From Erysipelotrichaceae bacterium (GTDB taxonomy: Bacteria; Bacillota_I; Bacilli_A; Erysipelotrichales; Erysipelotrichaceae): a stretch of DNA of 64,000 nt. The translations under genes and the position numbers were made by a program. The stretch covers positions 1-64,000 of the forward strand of contig JALENJ010000062.1 in the NCBI GenBank assembly GCA_022767445.1, written 5' to 3'. The notes beneath the pieces were generated by a model. It had not been told where the DNA came from, searched no databases, and saw only the letters and a list, made by a program, of their open reading frames with translations. Shown in pieces: positions 52,462 through 61,504 of this stretch. Within the stretch, counting starts at the first letter, position 1, and every line of letters starts with the position of its first letter.

Positions 52462-54963
52462 CTATACCTTTAAATATTTACCTGTAATACTTTCTTTTGT
52501 ATTAGCTACTTCTTCAACAGTACCACTGGCAATAATCTTACCACCTAGTGTTCCACCACCTGGACCCATATCAATGATGTAGTCAGCGTTACCAATCACA
52601 TCCAGGTCATGTTCGATTACCACTACAGTTGCACCTGCTTGTACAAGTCTTTCAAATACATCCAATAGCACCTTTACATCCAATGGATGTAAACCAATGG
52701 TTGGTTCATCGAAGATGAATAACGCATCATCTTGTGTCTTACCCATTTCACTGGCTAACTTTAAACGTTGTGCCTCACCGCCAGATAAGGCAGGTGTATC
52801 CTCACCAATTGTTAAATATCCAAGCCCTAAATCATGTAAGACCTGTAGTTTTGTATACACATTCTTATTCTTAGAAAATACTTCCATTGCATCATCGACC
52901 GTCATAATCATTAACTCCGGTAAAGAGAATGTCTTTTCAAGATGTTGCGGTTTCCAACGTATTTTCTTGGCAGCCCTACCATAACGCTCACCCTTACAAT
53001 CAGGACAAGTAATCGTTACATCCGGTAAGAACTGTACATCCAAGGAAATCTGACCAGTACCATCGCAAGTAGGACAACGCAAAGATCCTGTATTATACGA
53101 GAAATCAGATGCGTGTAACTTTTGTTCCTTAGCTGTTTGTGTGCTTGCATACATCTTACGTAAGTAATCTAAGATACCACTGTATGTCGCAACAGTAGAA
53201 CGGATGTTTGTACCAATAGGTGTAGCGTCAATCAGATTAGCACGATGAATACCACCATCTTCCAGCTCTACAACAGGCTTTGGTAATTCCTTGCCCTCAC
53301 ATCGGGCAGATAAACCTGCATACAAACTCTCTAAGACCATCGTTGTCTTACCAGAACCAGATACACCAGTTACCACAGTTAATCTACCCTTTGGTATCTT
53401 CACATCCAATCCCTTAACGGTGTGAATTGGTTCTGTCTTCATATGAATTGTACCCAAAGAGAATAGTTCCTCTACAGATGCTCTCTTTCTTACATGCATA
53501 CTATCATCAGATACCAAGTATGGCGCAATCTTAGAATCTTGATTCTTAGCTACTTCTTCAATTGTACCCTGGGATAAAATCGTACCACCCTTACTACCAG
53601 CCATCGGACCCATCTCAATCATATAATCTGATTGTTTTAACACCTGTACATCATGATCGACCAATACAACAGAGTTACCATCATCTATTAGATCATTGAT
53701 AACACCCATTAAGCCATCGATATTCGATGGATGTAAACCAATACTAGGTTCATCCAATACATAAAGAACACCTGTTGTTTCATTTCTAACAGAACGTGCT
53801 AATTGCACGCGTTGACGCTCACCAGTTGATAAAGTACTACTAGCTCTATCAAGAGATAGATAATCCAATCCCAAATCACATAGACGCTTTGCGTTATCCA
53901 AGAAGGATTGGATAATACTCCAAGCCATCGGCCTCATCTCTTTTGGTAATGTTTCAGGTACGGACTTAATCCAAGGAATCAATTCCGCAAGAGTCATTGC
54001 GGTAGCTTCCGCTAAGTTCTTACCTGCAAGTCTTGTAGAGCGCACCTTTTCTGAAAGTCTTGTACCGTGGCAGCTAGGACAGGTTGATTGGTGTAAGAAC
54101 TTCTCAACACGCTTCATACCCTTTTCATCACGTACTTTAGACAATGCATTCTCTACAGAATATGTCGCATTGTAATACGTAAAGTCCATCTCTGTAGAGA
54201 CATTCGTCTTCTCATTGACATATAAGATATGACGTTTCTCTGCTGGTCCATGTAAGACAATATCTTTTTCCTTATCTGTTAGATCCTTGTAAGGAACATC
54301 CGTACGGACACCCATGTCCCTGGCAACATCCTTCATCAAGGACCACATCAAAGTCTGCCAAGGTGCAACCGCACCCTCATCAATTGTCAAAGATTCATCC
54401 GGTACAAGAGAAGCCTCATTTACCGTACGAACAACACCCGTACCAGAACAAGTAGGACAAGCGCCATCCGAATTAAAAGCCATCTCCTCAGCACCCGGTC
54501 CATAGAACTCTTCCCCACATACAGGACAATGTATCGGCAACATCAATGCCACACCCATATTTGGTGGACATAAATGTCCATTTGGACAGGCATGACTACC
54601 CAAACGAGAGAACATCAAACGCAAGCTATTCAATAGCTCAGAAGCAGTTCCAAACGTACTTCTAACATTTGAAACACCAGGTCTTTGATGTAATGCAAGT
54701 GAAGCAGGCACATGCTTAATCTCATCCACATCCGCCTTAGATGCTTGCGTAATACGTCGACGAGTATACGTCGATAAAGCCTCCAGATATCTTCTAGAAC
54801 CTTCCGCATATAACGTACCTAAGGCAAGCGAAGACTTACCAGATCCAGATACACCCGCAATCGATACCAACTTACCTAAAGGAATATCGACATCCACATT
54901 CTTTAGATTATGGACCTTCGCACCCCTAACGATAATATTCTTTACATCACTCTTCTTTTTCAT
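52462..54963 (-). CDS. UvrA2-like ABC-ATPase (excinuclease subunit A paralogue)
   Basis: This tandem ABC ATPase of the UvrA family is about 833 aa, shorter than the 940-aa repair UvrA. Both Walker A motifs (GVSGSGKSSLALGTLY, GVSGSGKTTMVLESL), signature motifs (LSTGERQRVQLARSV, LSGGEAQRLKLASEM) and zinc-binding cysteines (CPVCGEEF, CPTCDGTGQ) are present. The first zinc and UvrB-binding regions look reduced, as in UvrA2 proteins associated with resistance to DNA-binding drugs. The start MKKKSDVK follows GAGAGGG by 5 nt; the longer frame would start in the promoter. It is the first gene of the TerB-BrxD-helicase operon. Confidence 0.87.
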   Translation of the reverse strand: MKKKSDVKNIIVRGAKVHNLKNVDVDIPLGKLVSIAGVSGSGKSSLALGTLYAEGSRRYLEALSTYTRRRITQASKADVDEIKHVPASLALHQRPGVSNVRSTFGTASELLNSLRLMFSRLGSHACPNGHLCPPNMGVALMLPIHCPVCGEEFYGPGAEEMAFNSDGACPTCSGTGVVRTVNEASLVPDESLTIDEGAVAPWQTLMWSLMKDVARDMGVRTDVPYKDLTDKEKDIVLHGPAEKRHILYVNEKTNVSTEMDFTYYNATYSVENALSKVRDEKGMKRVEKFLHQSTCPSCHGTRLSEKVRSTRLAGKNLAEATAMTLAELIPWIKSVPETLPKEMRPMAWSIIQSFLDNAKRLCDLGLDYLSLDRASSTLSTGERQRVQLARSVRNETTGVLYVLDEPSIGLHPSNIDGLMGVINDLIDDGNSVVLVDHDVQVLKQSDYMIEMGPMAGSKGGTILSQGTIEEVAKNQDSKIAPYLVSDDSMHVRKRASVEELFSLGTIHMKTEPIHTVKGLDVKIPKGRLTVVTGVSGSGKTTMVLESLYAGLSARCEGKELPKPVVELEDGGIHRANLIDATPIGTNIRSTVATYSGILDYLRKMYASTQTAKEQKLHASDFSYNTGSLRCPTCDGTGQISLDVQFLPDVTITCPDCKGERYGRAAKKIRWKPQHLEKTFSLPELMIMTVDDAMEVFSKNKNVYTKLQVLHDLGLGYLTIGEDTPALSGGEAQRLKLASEMGKTQDDALFIFDEPTIGLHPLDVKVLLDVFERLVQAGATVVVIEHDLDVIGNADYIIDMGPGGGTLGGKIIASGTVEEVANTKESITGKYLKV

Positions 54964-54988
54964 CTTTACCCTCTCATTCTTACAATCA

Positions 54989-55063
54989 AGTATATAAAAT
55001 ATACTATCTTTAGAAACAAATACAAGCACGCAGATATTTGATAGATAGTATAAAAAGTATACT
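54989..55063 (-). promoter_or_regulatory. UvrA2-TerB operon promoter with two AGTATA-N5-TATACT operators
   Basis: AGTATA-N5-TATACT occurs at 54989-55005 and at 55047-55063. On the minus strand TTGTAT (55020-55025) and TATATT (54998-55003), 16 bp apart, form a likely promoter. The proximal operator covers the -10 box and the distal one lies upstream of the -35 box, an arrangement suited to repression by a dimeric regulator. The regulator is unknown; the HxlR protein of the same operon is a candidate by inference. Confidence 0.6.
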
Positions 55064-55065
55064 AT

Positions 55066-55102
55066 ATAAAAAGATGCCTAATAACGAAACATCAGGCATC
55101 TT
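55066..55102 (-). terminator. Terminator of the surface-protein pseudogene
   Basis: On the minus strand AAGATGCCT and AGGCATCTT form a 9-bp stem around a 14-nt loop, followed by TTTTTATATAG. Confidence 0.85.
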
Positions 55103-55115
55103 ATAAACATATTTA

Positions 55116-56305
55116 TTAAGAATTCTTACGTCGGATATACAACATACCAGCAGATAATACAACAGCACTCAACCAAACCATACCCCATAACATTACGGAA
55201 CTGTGATCAGATGTCTGTGGTGTACGTGCTACAGTCGTAGTAGGCTGTGCTGGTGTACTTGGTGTTGTCACACCCGGTGTTGCTGGCGTATTTGGAGTCG
55301 TTGTTCCAGGTGTAGTAAGTGTAGGTGGAACGACAGGTACAGGTTGCCACTATGCCACCATATGCAACACCGGTTGTACAGAGGTTAACTGTAAAGCATC
55401 CGCTGGTGAATATTCGATACCAGTCTCTGTTGCCTTCCATCCTGCAAATTGATAACCAGGACGAGTTGAAACTTGATTTGTAATCTCATAGTTATATGTT
55501 AAAGGTTTACTCGTAGGATCATCCCAAAGACCACCAGAAGCTAATGTAGTCACCTTATCCAAAGCCTTCTCTTCATTTAACATTGAACTACCATCCGCAA
55601 ATGTTCCACCATTTGCGTTATAGTGCATGTAAGCCTTCCAAGTTGTTGTAGGACGATCAACCTCTACTTTATATGCCACATTACGTACAAACAAAGCAGT
55701 ATCTGTATTTGCGGCGTTATATCCCCAAATTTGAACATTGAATTATACACGTACATCATGTCCTTGTGTGGATTGTTTTCCCAGGAAACTGTACTGTACA
55801 TTACCATCTTGTCCATTCACAACACCAGTCGAAGTTACATCCACATATGGATTATTTGTACCAACAGGATAGAAGACACCATCTACAGAGTGTCCCATAG
55901 GACCAATCGCTGTAGTCATTCTAGTACCTAGATTGTTATATCCAGTTGAATCATAGATCAATGGAGTTGCTCCACCACCTAAGAAGTTATCCTTCACGAA
56001 ATGTGTAATCTGGCCACTGTCTATAATTATCTCACCAACCAGTACTCTTACAAATCCAAAATCACCCACAATCGTCGTCGCATCCGCATTGACATCTATA
56101 GAAGATACACCATCCAACTTCGCAACTGTCTTAATATCATTGCCAGATTGCGTAGTAAAACACTTGTGTTAATCGCTGAAGGCGCAACTGTTGTTGTATC
56201 CTGTTCAATGACCGTAGTTTCCGCATTTACGATGACACTCGCTAGTGGTGATATCGCAAGAAATCCTGTTAATACTATCGCTGATAGCCTTGTTTTTCTA
56301 TTCAT
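55116..56305 (-). pseudogene. Sortase-anchored surface protein gene, broken
   Basis: The original protein of about 395 aa had a signal peptide (MNRKTRLSAIVLTGFLAISP ... VNAE), an extracellular domain, an InlB/Flg_new-like repeat (MHYNANGGTF ... RPGYQFAGWKATE), a long Thr/Pro-rich stalk (TTPNTPATPGVTTPSTPAQP) and a sorting signal (RTPQTSD, a hydrophobic helix, RRKNS). One base is lost near 56150 (frame change after NTSV). In-frame stops occur at 55743-55745 (TAA) and 55350-55352 (TAG), each flanked by continuing homology. The TPQTS motif is not LPXTG. A ribosome binding site GGGAG is present at the start. Confidence 0.82.
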
Positions 56306-56390
56306 CATCTTCTCCCGTTGTTTAATTAAACGAATTGAGTCTCCTATATGAACCTCTCAATTTTCATCATTGTATCAACATATGTCATAT

Positions 56391-56421
56391 TAAAACAGCA
56401 GATGAATCACCTGCTGTTTTA
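56391..56421 (-). terminator. Terminator of the HyuA cluster
   Basis: TAAAACAGCAG pairs with CTGCTGTTTTA in an 11-bp stem just after the HEYFH gene stop. Confidence 0.85.
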
Positions 56422-56425
56422 ACAA

Positions 56426-56977
56426 TCATTGTGTCGCAAGAAGATAATACTGATGGGCAAAGCCATGCGCTCCTATCTCAGATAATGCATGAATACCAGT
56501 TTTACCAATCTTGAGTTTGCCAATGGTAATCATCGGTACTAAGTAAGACTTACTGAGTTGTCCAATCTCATTCATTTCTAAGTAATGAAAGTATTCGTGA
56601 CTGAGAATGAGATTGATAGCTTCTTGTTGAGTTAGGTTATTCTCTTTTGCCCATTGGGCAATTGACTTTAGATACAGATTGATTTGGTTGGTACCAGATA
56701 TATAGTCACTAAAGTATCTCTGGTTACCAACAACATAATCTGTATCTTTTTCATTCAACTTTAAACCTGACTGTACACAGATACTGCGGAAGTCATAACT
56801 TCCGTTAAACTTCTTGTATATCTGTTTCGCAGTATCCTCACCCATAAGCCAAGCTTGATCAACGATACGTTGTTTATCCTCTTCCTTAATCTTGACATAA
56901 CAATAATCATAAGTTAGTTCTTGATATGCAAGGTCTTTGGTTGGAAATGGATATGTAAAGCCTACCATACTATCCAT
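56426..56977 (-). CDS. Putative HExxH metalloprotease-like protein
   Basis: I do not recognise a named family. The 183-aa protein has LSHEYFHYLEMNEIG near residue 130, a zincin HExxH motif with a nearby Glu, and a second His-rich segment SEIGAHGFAHQYYL close to the C-terminus that may supply a third ligand. There is no signal peptide, so it may be cytosolic. It overlaps the 3' end of the HyuA-like gene and so is part of its operon. Loss of the catalytic role or a structural metal-binding function are alternatives. An ATG at 56977 was preferred over a TTG one codon upstream. Confidence 0.65.
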   Translation of the reverse strand: MDSMVGFTYPFPTKDLAYQELTYDYCYVKIKEEDKQRIVDQAWLMGEDTAKQIYKKFNGSYDFRSICVQSGLKLNEKDTDYVVGNQRYFSDYISGTNQINLYLKSIAQWAKENNLTQQEAINLILSHEYFHYLEMNEIGQLSKSYLVPMITIGKLKIGKTGIHALSEIGAHGFAHQYYLLATQ

Positions 56978-59123
56978 CAACTCTCTTTGTCGCTATGACA
57001 ATGAGTTTTGTATCAGAAGAGATACCACTGAGTTCAACACCACCAATGGACTTAATCTGATCACCATTCTGTAACCCTGATAAGTCGATGATGCGTTTAC
57101 CTAAAACGATATATAAGTTTGGTAGATTCGCACCTCCATCGTTGTATTCAGTAAGTTCTTCAATCATCCAATCTACGTCTCCTTGCCAACTAGATGCGGA
57201 TGATTGACGTGCCCATGCATTCTTCTTTTGTAAGCGAATGACACCCTCATCATCGATTAAACGTAATGGATGTGTTGTCTTCTTTACAAAGCCAAAGAGT
57301 TTCTTCTCTGTAATCGTTGCCTGTACTGCATACATACTGCCATTATCTGCACTGATCCCTAGTGTTGAGGCATTAACATTTAAGTTATGGGCAACTGTAT
57401 CCAATAGCTCTTCTTTTGTTAGATTCTGCTTAAATCTATCTTTACTACGTAGTTCGGTAGCTCCTACCGCTATTGCACGTATGATATTGCGTTGTGTATC
57501 AACTTCCACAGAGACTTCTACCGTATCCGGTGATGCGCCATTTTGGATTGCCTTTAGCTCTGCTTCACGCCGTACACTGATGATATCCTCTTGTGTTGGA
57601 TTAGATACGGAGCGTTCTACCATATCACGTACCATAGCCAGCGCTACACCAATCGTAGAGATAACTGGTGCGTTCTTTGCAATCTTGAATTGGTGGCCCA
57701 TCGTCTCTGCTAGATGTGGTACAACACTAGCAGCACCACCACCTCCACCAACAAACAAGGTTGTACGTGGATCCATATTGTAATCACGCATTAAGGCTTT
57801 CACGACTTTGCCATTCTTTTCAGCCGCATACGCCATAACTTTTTTTGCGGTATCCACAACACTTAAACCCATATTATCAGCCAGTGGTTGCCAAGCTTTC
57901 TTAGCAGCCTCTATATTACCGTAGGCATAATCATCCTCTTTGACATAGCCTGCAATATTAGCTGCACCAGCCATTGTCAAAGATACTTTAACTCCATTCT
58001 CACATTCAATATATGCATACTCGGGATCACCCTGCATTGGCTGAATGGTCTTCAAAACTGGATTCACGATTTTACTTGGGTCTGTATAGACTTCATATTC
58101 TAGATTTGCGATATGTGCAGAACGTGGTCCGATGTTGACAGCTTTACCATCTTTGATTTCTACCATGGAGCCACCACCAATGCCAACTGTACGTACATCC
58201 AAAGAGTTTAGGTATGTCTTATGTCCACCAACTTCGGCGTACTTAATCATGACCTTTCCATCCTTCACACAAGAGATATCTGTCGATGTTCCTCCTACTT
58301 CAAAGAAGATACCATCTGTTAGTTTCTCATACATCAAAGCACCTGCTACACCAGCTGCTGGTCCAGATAAGATTGTTAGGATAGGACGGTTTCTCACTTC
58401 ATCCACTGTCATAACACCACCATCACAACGCATGACCATCAAAGGATTCTGAATACTAGCTTTCTTGATGGATTCATCTGTCATGGTAGCCGCTTCCAAC
58501 ATCTTAGGCATGATACTCGCATTGACTACAGCAGTACGTGTTCGTATCTTTAAACCATATAATTTAGAAATATCATTGGTCGCAGTGGATGGCATATTCG
58601 CTTCTGTGCAATGTTTGATCACCAAATTCTCATTGGTTGGATCATCCACTGAGAAAGCCTCAGCCGCAACAATACTTTGACAACCTTTATCTTGTAAAGA
58701 CTTGATTGCATTGACAATCGCTTCATCAATCTTGGACGCATCTGATGTATCCACAAACTCATTTTCTGAGTATAGGTATTTACCCTTTGCTAGTTCGATA
58801 TTATCGATTGTCGTATCACTTTTTGACTTGGCACCTTGTAGTCCTTTACCAAGTGTAATGACACCAACCTTAACTACATCACCTTCCAGTAATGCGTTGG
58901 TTGCCTGGGTTGTACCATGGGCAATAAACACGACATCATCTGGTTGAATGTGATACTCCTCCATAATCTTATGTAATACCTGCACGATACCAGCAGCTAC
59001 GCCTTCTGGCGCAAAGTGTGTTGTTGGAATCTTAACAGATCCAATTAACTCATACGTTTCATTGTTGATGGCTACCGCATCTGTAAATGTACCACCAACA
59101 TCAATACCAATACGAACTTTCAT
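56970..59123 (-). CDS. Hydantoinase/oxoprolinase family protein (HyuA-like)
   Basis: This ATP-dependent amidohydrolase-type subunit of the HyuA/5-oxoprolinase/acetone-carboxylase beta family has an actin-like fold. The nucleotide-binding start RIGIDVGGTFTDAVAIN lies at residues 4-20, followed by IAHGTTQATNALLEG, GPAAGVAGALMYEKL, EVGGTSTDISCVKDG and GGGGGAASVVPHLAETMG. At 717 aa it is longer than the usual 680, with a C-terminal part after residue 560 that may hold an additional domain. No HyuB partner lies next to it. GGAGG precedes the ATG. Substrate is probably a cyclic amide or related compound, by family only. Confidence 0.88.
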   Translation of the reverse strand: MKVRIGIDVGGTFTDAVAINNETYELIGSVKIPTTHFAPEGVAAGIVQVLHKIMEEYHIQPDDVVFIAHGTTQATNALLEGDVVKVGVITLGKGLQGAKSKSDTTIDNIELAKGKYLYSENEFVDTSDASKIDEAIVNAIKSLQDKGCQSIVAAEAFSVDDPTNENLVIKHCTEANMPSTATNDISKLYGLKIRTRTAVVNASIMPKMLEAATMTDESIKKASIQNPLMVMRCDGGVMTVDEVRNRPILTILSGPAAGVAGALMYEKLTDGIFFEVGGTSTDISCVKDGKVMIKYAEVGGHKTYLNSLDVRTVGIGGGSMVEIKDGKAVNIGPRSAHIANLEYEVYTDPSKIVNPVLKTIQPMQGDPEYAYIECENGVKVSLTMAGAANIAGYVKEDDYAYGNIEAAKKAWQPLADNMGLSVVDTAKKVMAYAAEKNGKVVKALMRDYNMDPRTTLFVGGGGGAASVVPHLAETMGHQFKIAKNAPVISTIGVALAMVRDMVERSVSNPTQEDIISVRREAELKAIQNGASPDTVEVSVEVDTQRNIIRAIAVGATELRSKDRFKQNLTKEELLDTVAHNLNVNASTLGISADNGSMYAVQATITEKKLFGFVKKTTHPLRLIDDEGVIRLQKKNAWARQSSASSWQGDVDWMIEELTEYNDGGANLPNLYIVLGKRIIDLSGLQNGDQIKSIGGVELSGISSDTKLIVIATKRVDG

Positions 59124-59179
59124 AGCTCCTCCATTCTATCTAAAATCAACACAAGTCAAACTTGTACTCATTTTAAATA

Positions 59180-59213
59180 ACTGAGGGTACTTAAAGAATA
59201 AGCACCCTTCAGT
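59180..59213 (-). promoter_or_regulatory. Intercistronic hairpin between the permease and HyuA genes
   Basis: ACTGAAGGGT pairs with ACCCTCAGT around a 15-nt loop, followed by TATTTAAAAT. It may be a partial terminator or mRNA stabiliser. Confidence 0.5.
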
Positions 59214-59221
59214 TTCAATTT

Positions 59222-60523
59222 TTAGAAATATAATACTGCAGATAGTACAACACCAAATACTGCAATTACCCATAGGTATGGCAATAACTTACGTGTAATA
59301 CTGTTGACATCTACCTCACAGAAATTCGCTGTCCATACATTCTGTGTATTGGTTGGATCTCCACATCCCTGAATTCTTTCAGCAGATAGGAACGCACCCA
59401 TCACAGCTAATGGAGATAATGTACCTAAACCAATAATCAAAGCAGCGATACCAGAACCCAAACCAAATAAGTTCATAGGTCCACGATATAGCGCTAGTGG
59501 CGCAAGTAGTGAGAAGAATAGAATATACGATACAACTGACTTAGGAGTTACAGCCAATAAGAATGGGTTTAGAACCTCTTTTACCATTGGATGTGTAACA
59601 GCCAAATAAAGAATACCAATACCCACCATCAAGATGATTGCAGGTCCTGCGTCTGTAATACCATCATAGCAAGTCTTCGTCAGTGTGTTCATTGCCTTGG
59701 CAACAGAAGAAGATGTAAAGATCAAAGCCCATGCAATACCAACCATGAAGGCAGGACATACTGGAACCTTAAGACCAGCAACTAGGACAATTGGAATTAA
59801 TGGTGTCAACATTGCAAGACTTCCTCTAACACCTGATAACTGTGTACTCTTAACATCAGGTTTTACAGGTGCAGAGAAAGCAAACTTAATTCCATTTTTC
59901 TTGAATTCAACAAAGATGAGAATTAGAGTCGCTACTGCAGTGGCAACCATCAGATAAATCTCAAAGTTACGAATCTGCTCAATATCTAAAGAGAAAATAC
60001 CAGCGAACATCTTCCAGTTAGCGATATTGAATGTCAAACCAGTTGTAAAAGACATCAAGAAGATGGAAGCTGCAGATAAAGCCGGAACACCAATCGATAT
60101 CAAGATTGGAAGCACAATCGATCCAACCATGATAATAGAACCAAGTCCACTTAGTGTTGTAAATAATAGAGCTACCGCAACACAGAGAATCAATGTTACT
60201 ACGAGTGGTTTATCACCACCAAGTTCCGCAGACTTCTTGATGATATTTTCAGTAATCCCAGTCTTGTTCATCAACTGACCTAACCAAGAACCAAAAATAA
60301 CAGCCATGATAGCGGCACCCATACGAACAGTACCAGCCTCTAATACAGCCTGAAGCCAACCAATCGCTACCCCATCAGCGTTGACACCAATTGCAGGAAC
60401 ACCCGCAATCAAGCAGATAACCACTGCCATTAAAGGTAACGCCAATAACGTAGGAATCTTCTTTGTCATCATCAAAGTAGCGATAACAACAAAGGCTAAA
60501 ATAATTAGAATACCTTGAAGCAT
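59222..60523 (-). CDS. Ion-transporter superfamily permease (CitMHS/DcuC-like)
   Basis: A 433-aa integral membrane protein with about twelve hydrophobic helices. The N-terminal half has IPTLLALPLMAVVICLIAGVPA and a re-entrant-type motif TTLSGLGSIIMVGSIVLPIL; the C-terminal half has SLLAPLALYRGPMNLFGLGSGIAALI and ERIQGCGDPTNTQNVW. This two-fold pattern fits the IT superfamily (citrate, C4-dicarboxylate, gluconate or similar). Neighbourhood with a HyuA-like enzyme suggests an organic acid or cyclic amide as substrate. GGGG precedes the ATG by 9 nt. Confidence 0.75.
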   Translation of the reverse strand: MLQGILIILAFVVIATLMMTKKIPTLLALPLMAVVICLIAGVPAIGVNADGVAIGWLQAVLEAGTVRMGAAIMAVIFGSWLGQLMNKTGITENIIKKSAELGGDKPLVVTLILCVAVALLFTTLSGLGSIIMVGSIVLPILISIGVPALSAASIFLMSFTTGLTFNIANWKMFAGIFSLDIEQIRNFEIYLMVATAVATLILIFVEFKKNGIKFAFSAPVKPDVKSTQLSGVRGSLAMLTPLIPIVLVAGLKVPVCPAFMVGIAWALIFTSSSVAKAMNTLTKTCYDGITDAGPAIILMVGIGILYLAVTHPMVKEVLNPFLLAVTPKSVVSYILFFSLLAPLALYRGPMNLFGLGSGIAALIIGLGTLSPLAVMGAFLSAERIQGCGDPTNTQNVWTANFCEVDVNSITRKLLPYLWVIAVFGVVLSAVLYF

Positions 60524-60549
60524 AAATAAATCCCCTTTCCTATATGAAC

Positions 60550-60563
60550 ACGACTATTGTCGT
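60550..60563. promoter_or_regulatory. Short hairpin between the ROK regulator and the permease
   Basis: ACGAC-TATT-GTCGT is a perfect palindrome just upstream of the permease ribosome binding site; it could be an operator or RNA hairpin. Confidence 0.35.
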
Positions 60564-60569
60564 TCGTTC

Positions 60570-61490
60570 CTAAATCAACAACAACTCATCTCTGACGATT
60601 TCCGCCATCCTTGGCGTTAACATCTCTGTATCCTTTTGATACAACTGTACAAGTTCAACATCTTTATCCTGAATCTTTAATGACTGATAAAACTTCGTAT
60701 CAACACCCATCATAAAGATCTTCTGAATATCAAACATCAAACATAACATATTCAATAAACGACTTACTTCTTGACTACTTGTAGTATCCGACAATACCTC
60801 CTTACAGAAAGTCGAACGCAATGGTACCTTTTGACCATCAATCGTTATTGTCGTAAACACCTTTTCACCAATCATCACATGTGCACAATTTACCTTTTCA
60901 TCATACGCAGGATTCAATGCATGCATGATAGTAAAACTAGCACAGGTCTCCTCACTAATAGGAATATGTAAAAGATTCACCAAAGCATCTTTCAAGCGAA
61001 TCGTCGCAGATGAATATCCAGTATCATAGATAATATTCAAATCACTTGGTTGTACATCATCCTGTAGCAGTAAACCAACACCCAGAATATGATCTTCATC
61101 ATGTTGTTTGACAGTATCCACTATCACCTGTAGTAAGTCATTCCCCGTCACCCTTTCTTTTGTAATGCATGTTGAAAACTTTGACTTCAAACACATATCA
61201 AATAAACAAAAGAACACACCGTGACGGCTAACTTCAAATACACCCACACTACCAAAGTCACTCGCAATTGATAAATCCTTGCGACTTCTACCCTTTTCAA
61301 TTGTCTGCATACCAACTTCAACAATGATACCCTTCGCTAATAAATCGCTGACAATTGACCCAACAGTACTGGGAGATAAATGTGTAGCCTGTGCAAGCTC
61401 AATGCGAGAAATACACCTTGCTTGCATGATTTCTTGCATGATCAAATTGGTATTCTGATTTTTAATATCTTTTAGTCCCTTTTTTATCAT
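60570..61490 (-). CDS. ROK family transcriptional regulator
   Basis: The N-terminal winged helix (residues 1-75, with CISRIELAQATHLSPSTVGSIVSDLLAKG) is followed by a ROK domain of about 230 residues with LSIASDFGSVGVFEVSRHG and ILGVGLLLQDDV. The C-terminal part lacks the zinc CxCGxxGC motif of ROK kinases, so it is probably not a kinase. The start MIKKGLKDIK follows AAAGGAG; a frame extended to 61562 covers the promoter region. A perfect palindrome and a cre site upstream suggest self-regulation and catabolite control. It lies first in the permease-HyuA operon. Confidence 0.82.
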   Translation of the reverse strand: MIKKGLKDIKNQNTNLIMQEIMQARCISRIELAQATHLSPSTVGSIVSDLLAKGIIVEVGMQTIEKGRSRKDLSIASDFGSVGVFEVSRHGVFFCLFDMCLKSKFSTCITKERVTGNDLLQVIVDTVKQHDEDHILGVGLLLQDDVQPSDLNIIYDTGYSSATIRLKDALVNLLHIPISEETCASFTIMHALNPAYDEKVNCAHVMIGEKVFTTITIDGQKVPLRSTFCKEVLSDTTSSQEVSRLLNMLCLMFDIQKIFMMGVDTKFYQSLKIQDKDVELVQLYQKDTEMLTPRMAEIVRDELLLI

Positions 61491-61504
61491 GCCTACTCCT
61501 TTAA

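Noticed and set aside
46670-54963. A complete BREX phage-defence system
   Set aside because: Only BrxD-like and BrxHI-like genes are present; PglZ, PglX, BrxC/PglY and BrxA/B are absent from the window.
52462-54963. Housekeeping UvrA of nucleotide excision repair
   Set aside because: The protein is about 100 residues shorter, has the UvrA2-type N-terminal part (LHQRPGVSNVRSTFG), and lacks a neighbouring uvrB.
55116-56305. Programmed frameshifting in the surface protein
   Set aside because: There is no slippery heptamer with downstream structure, and two in-frame stops would remain.
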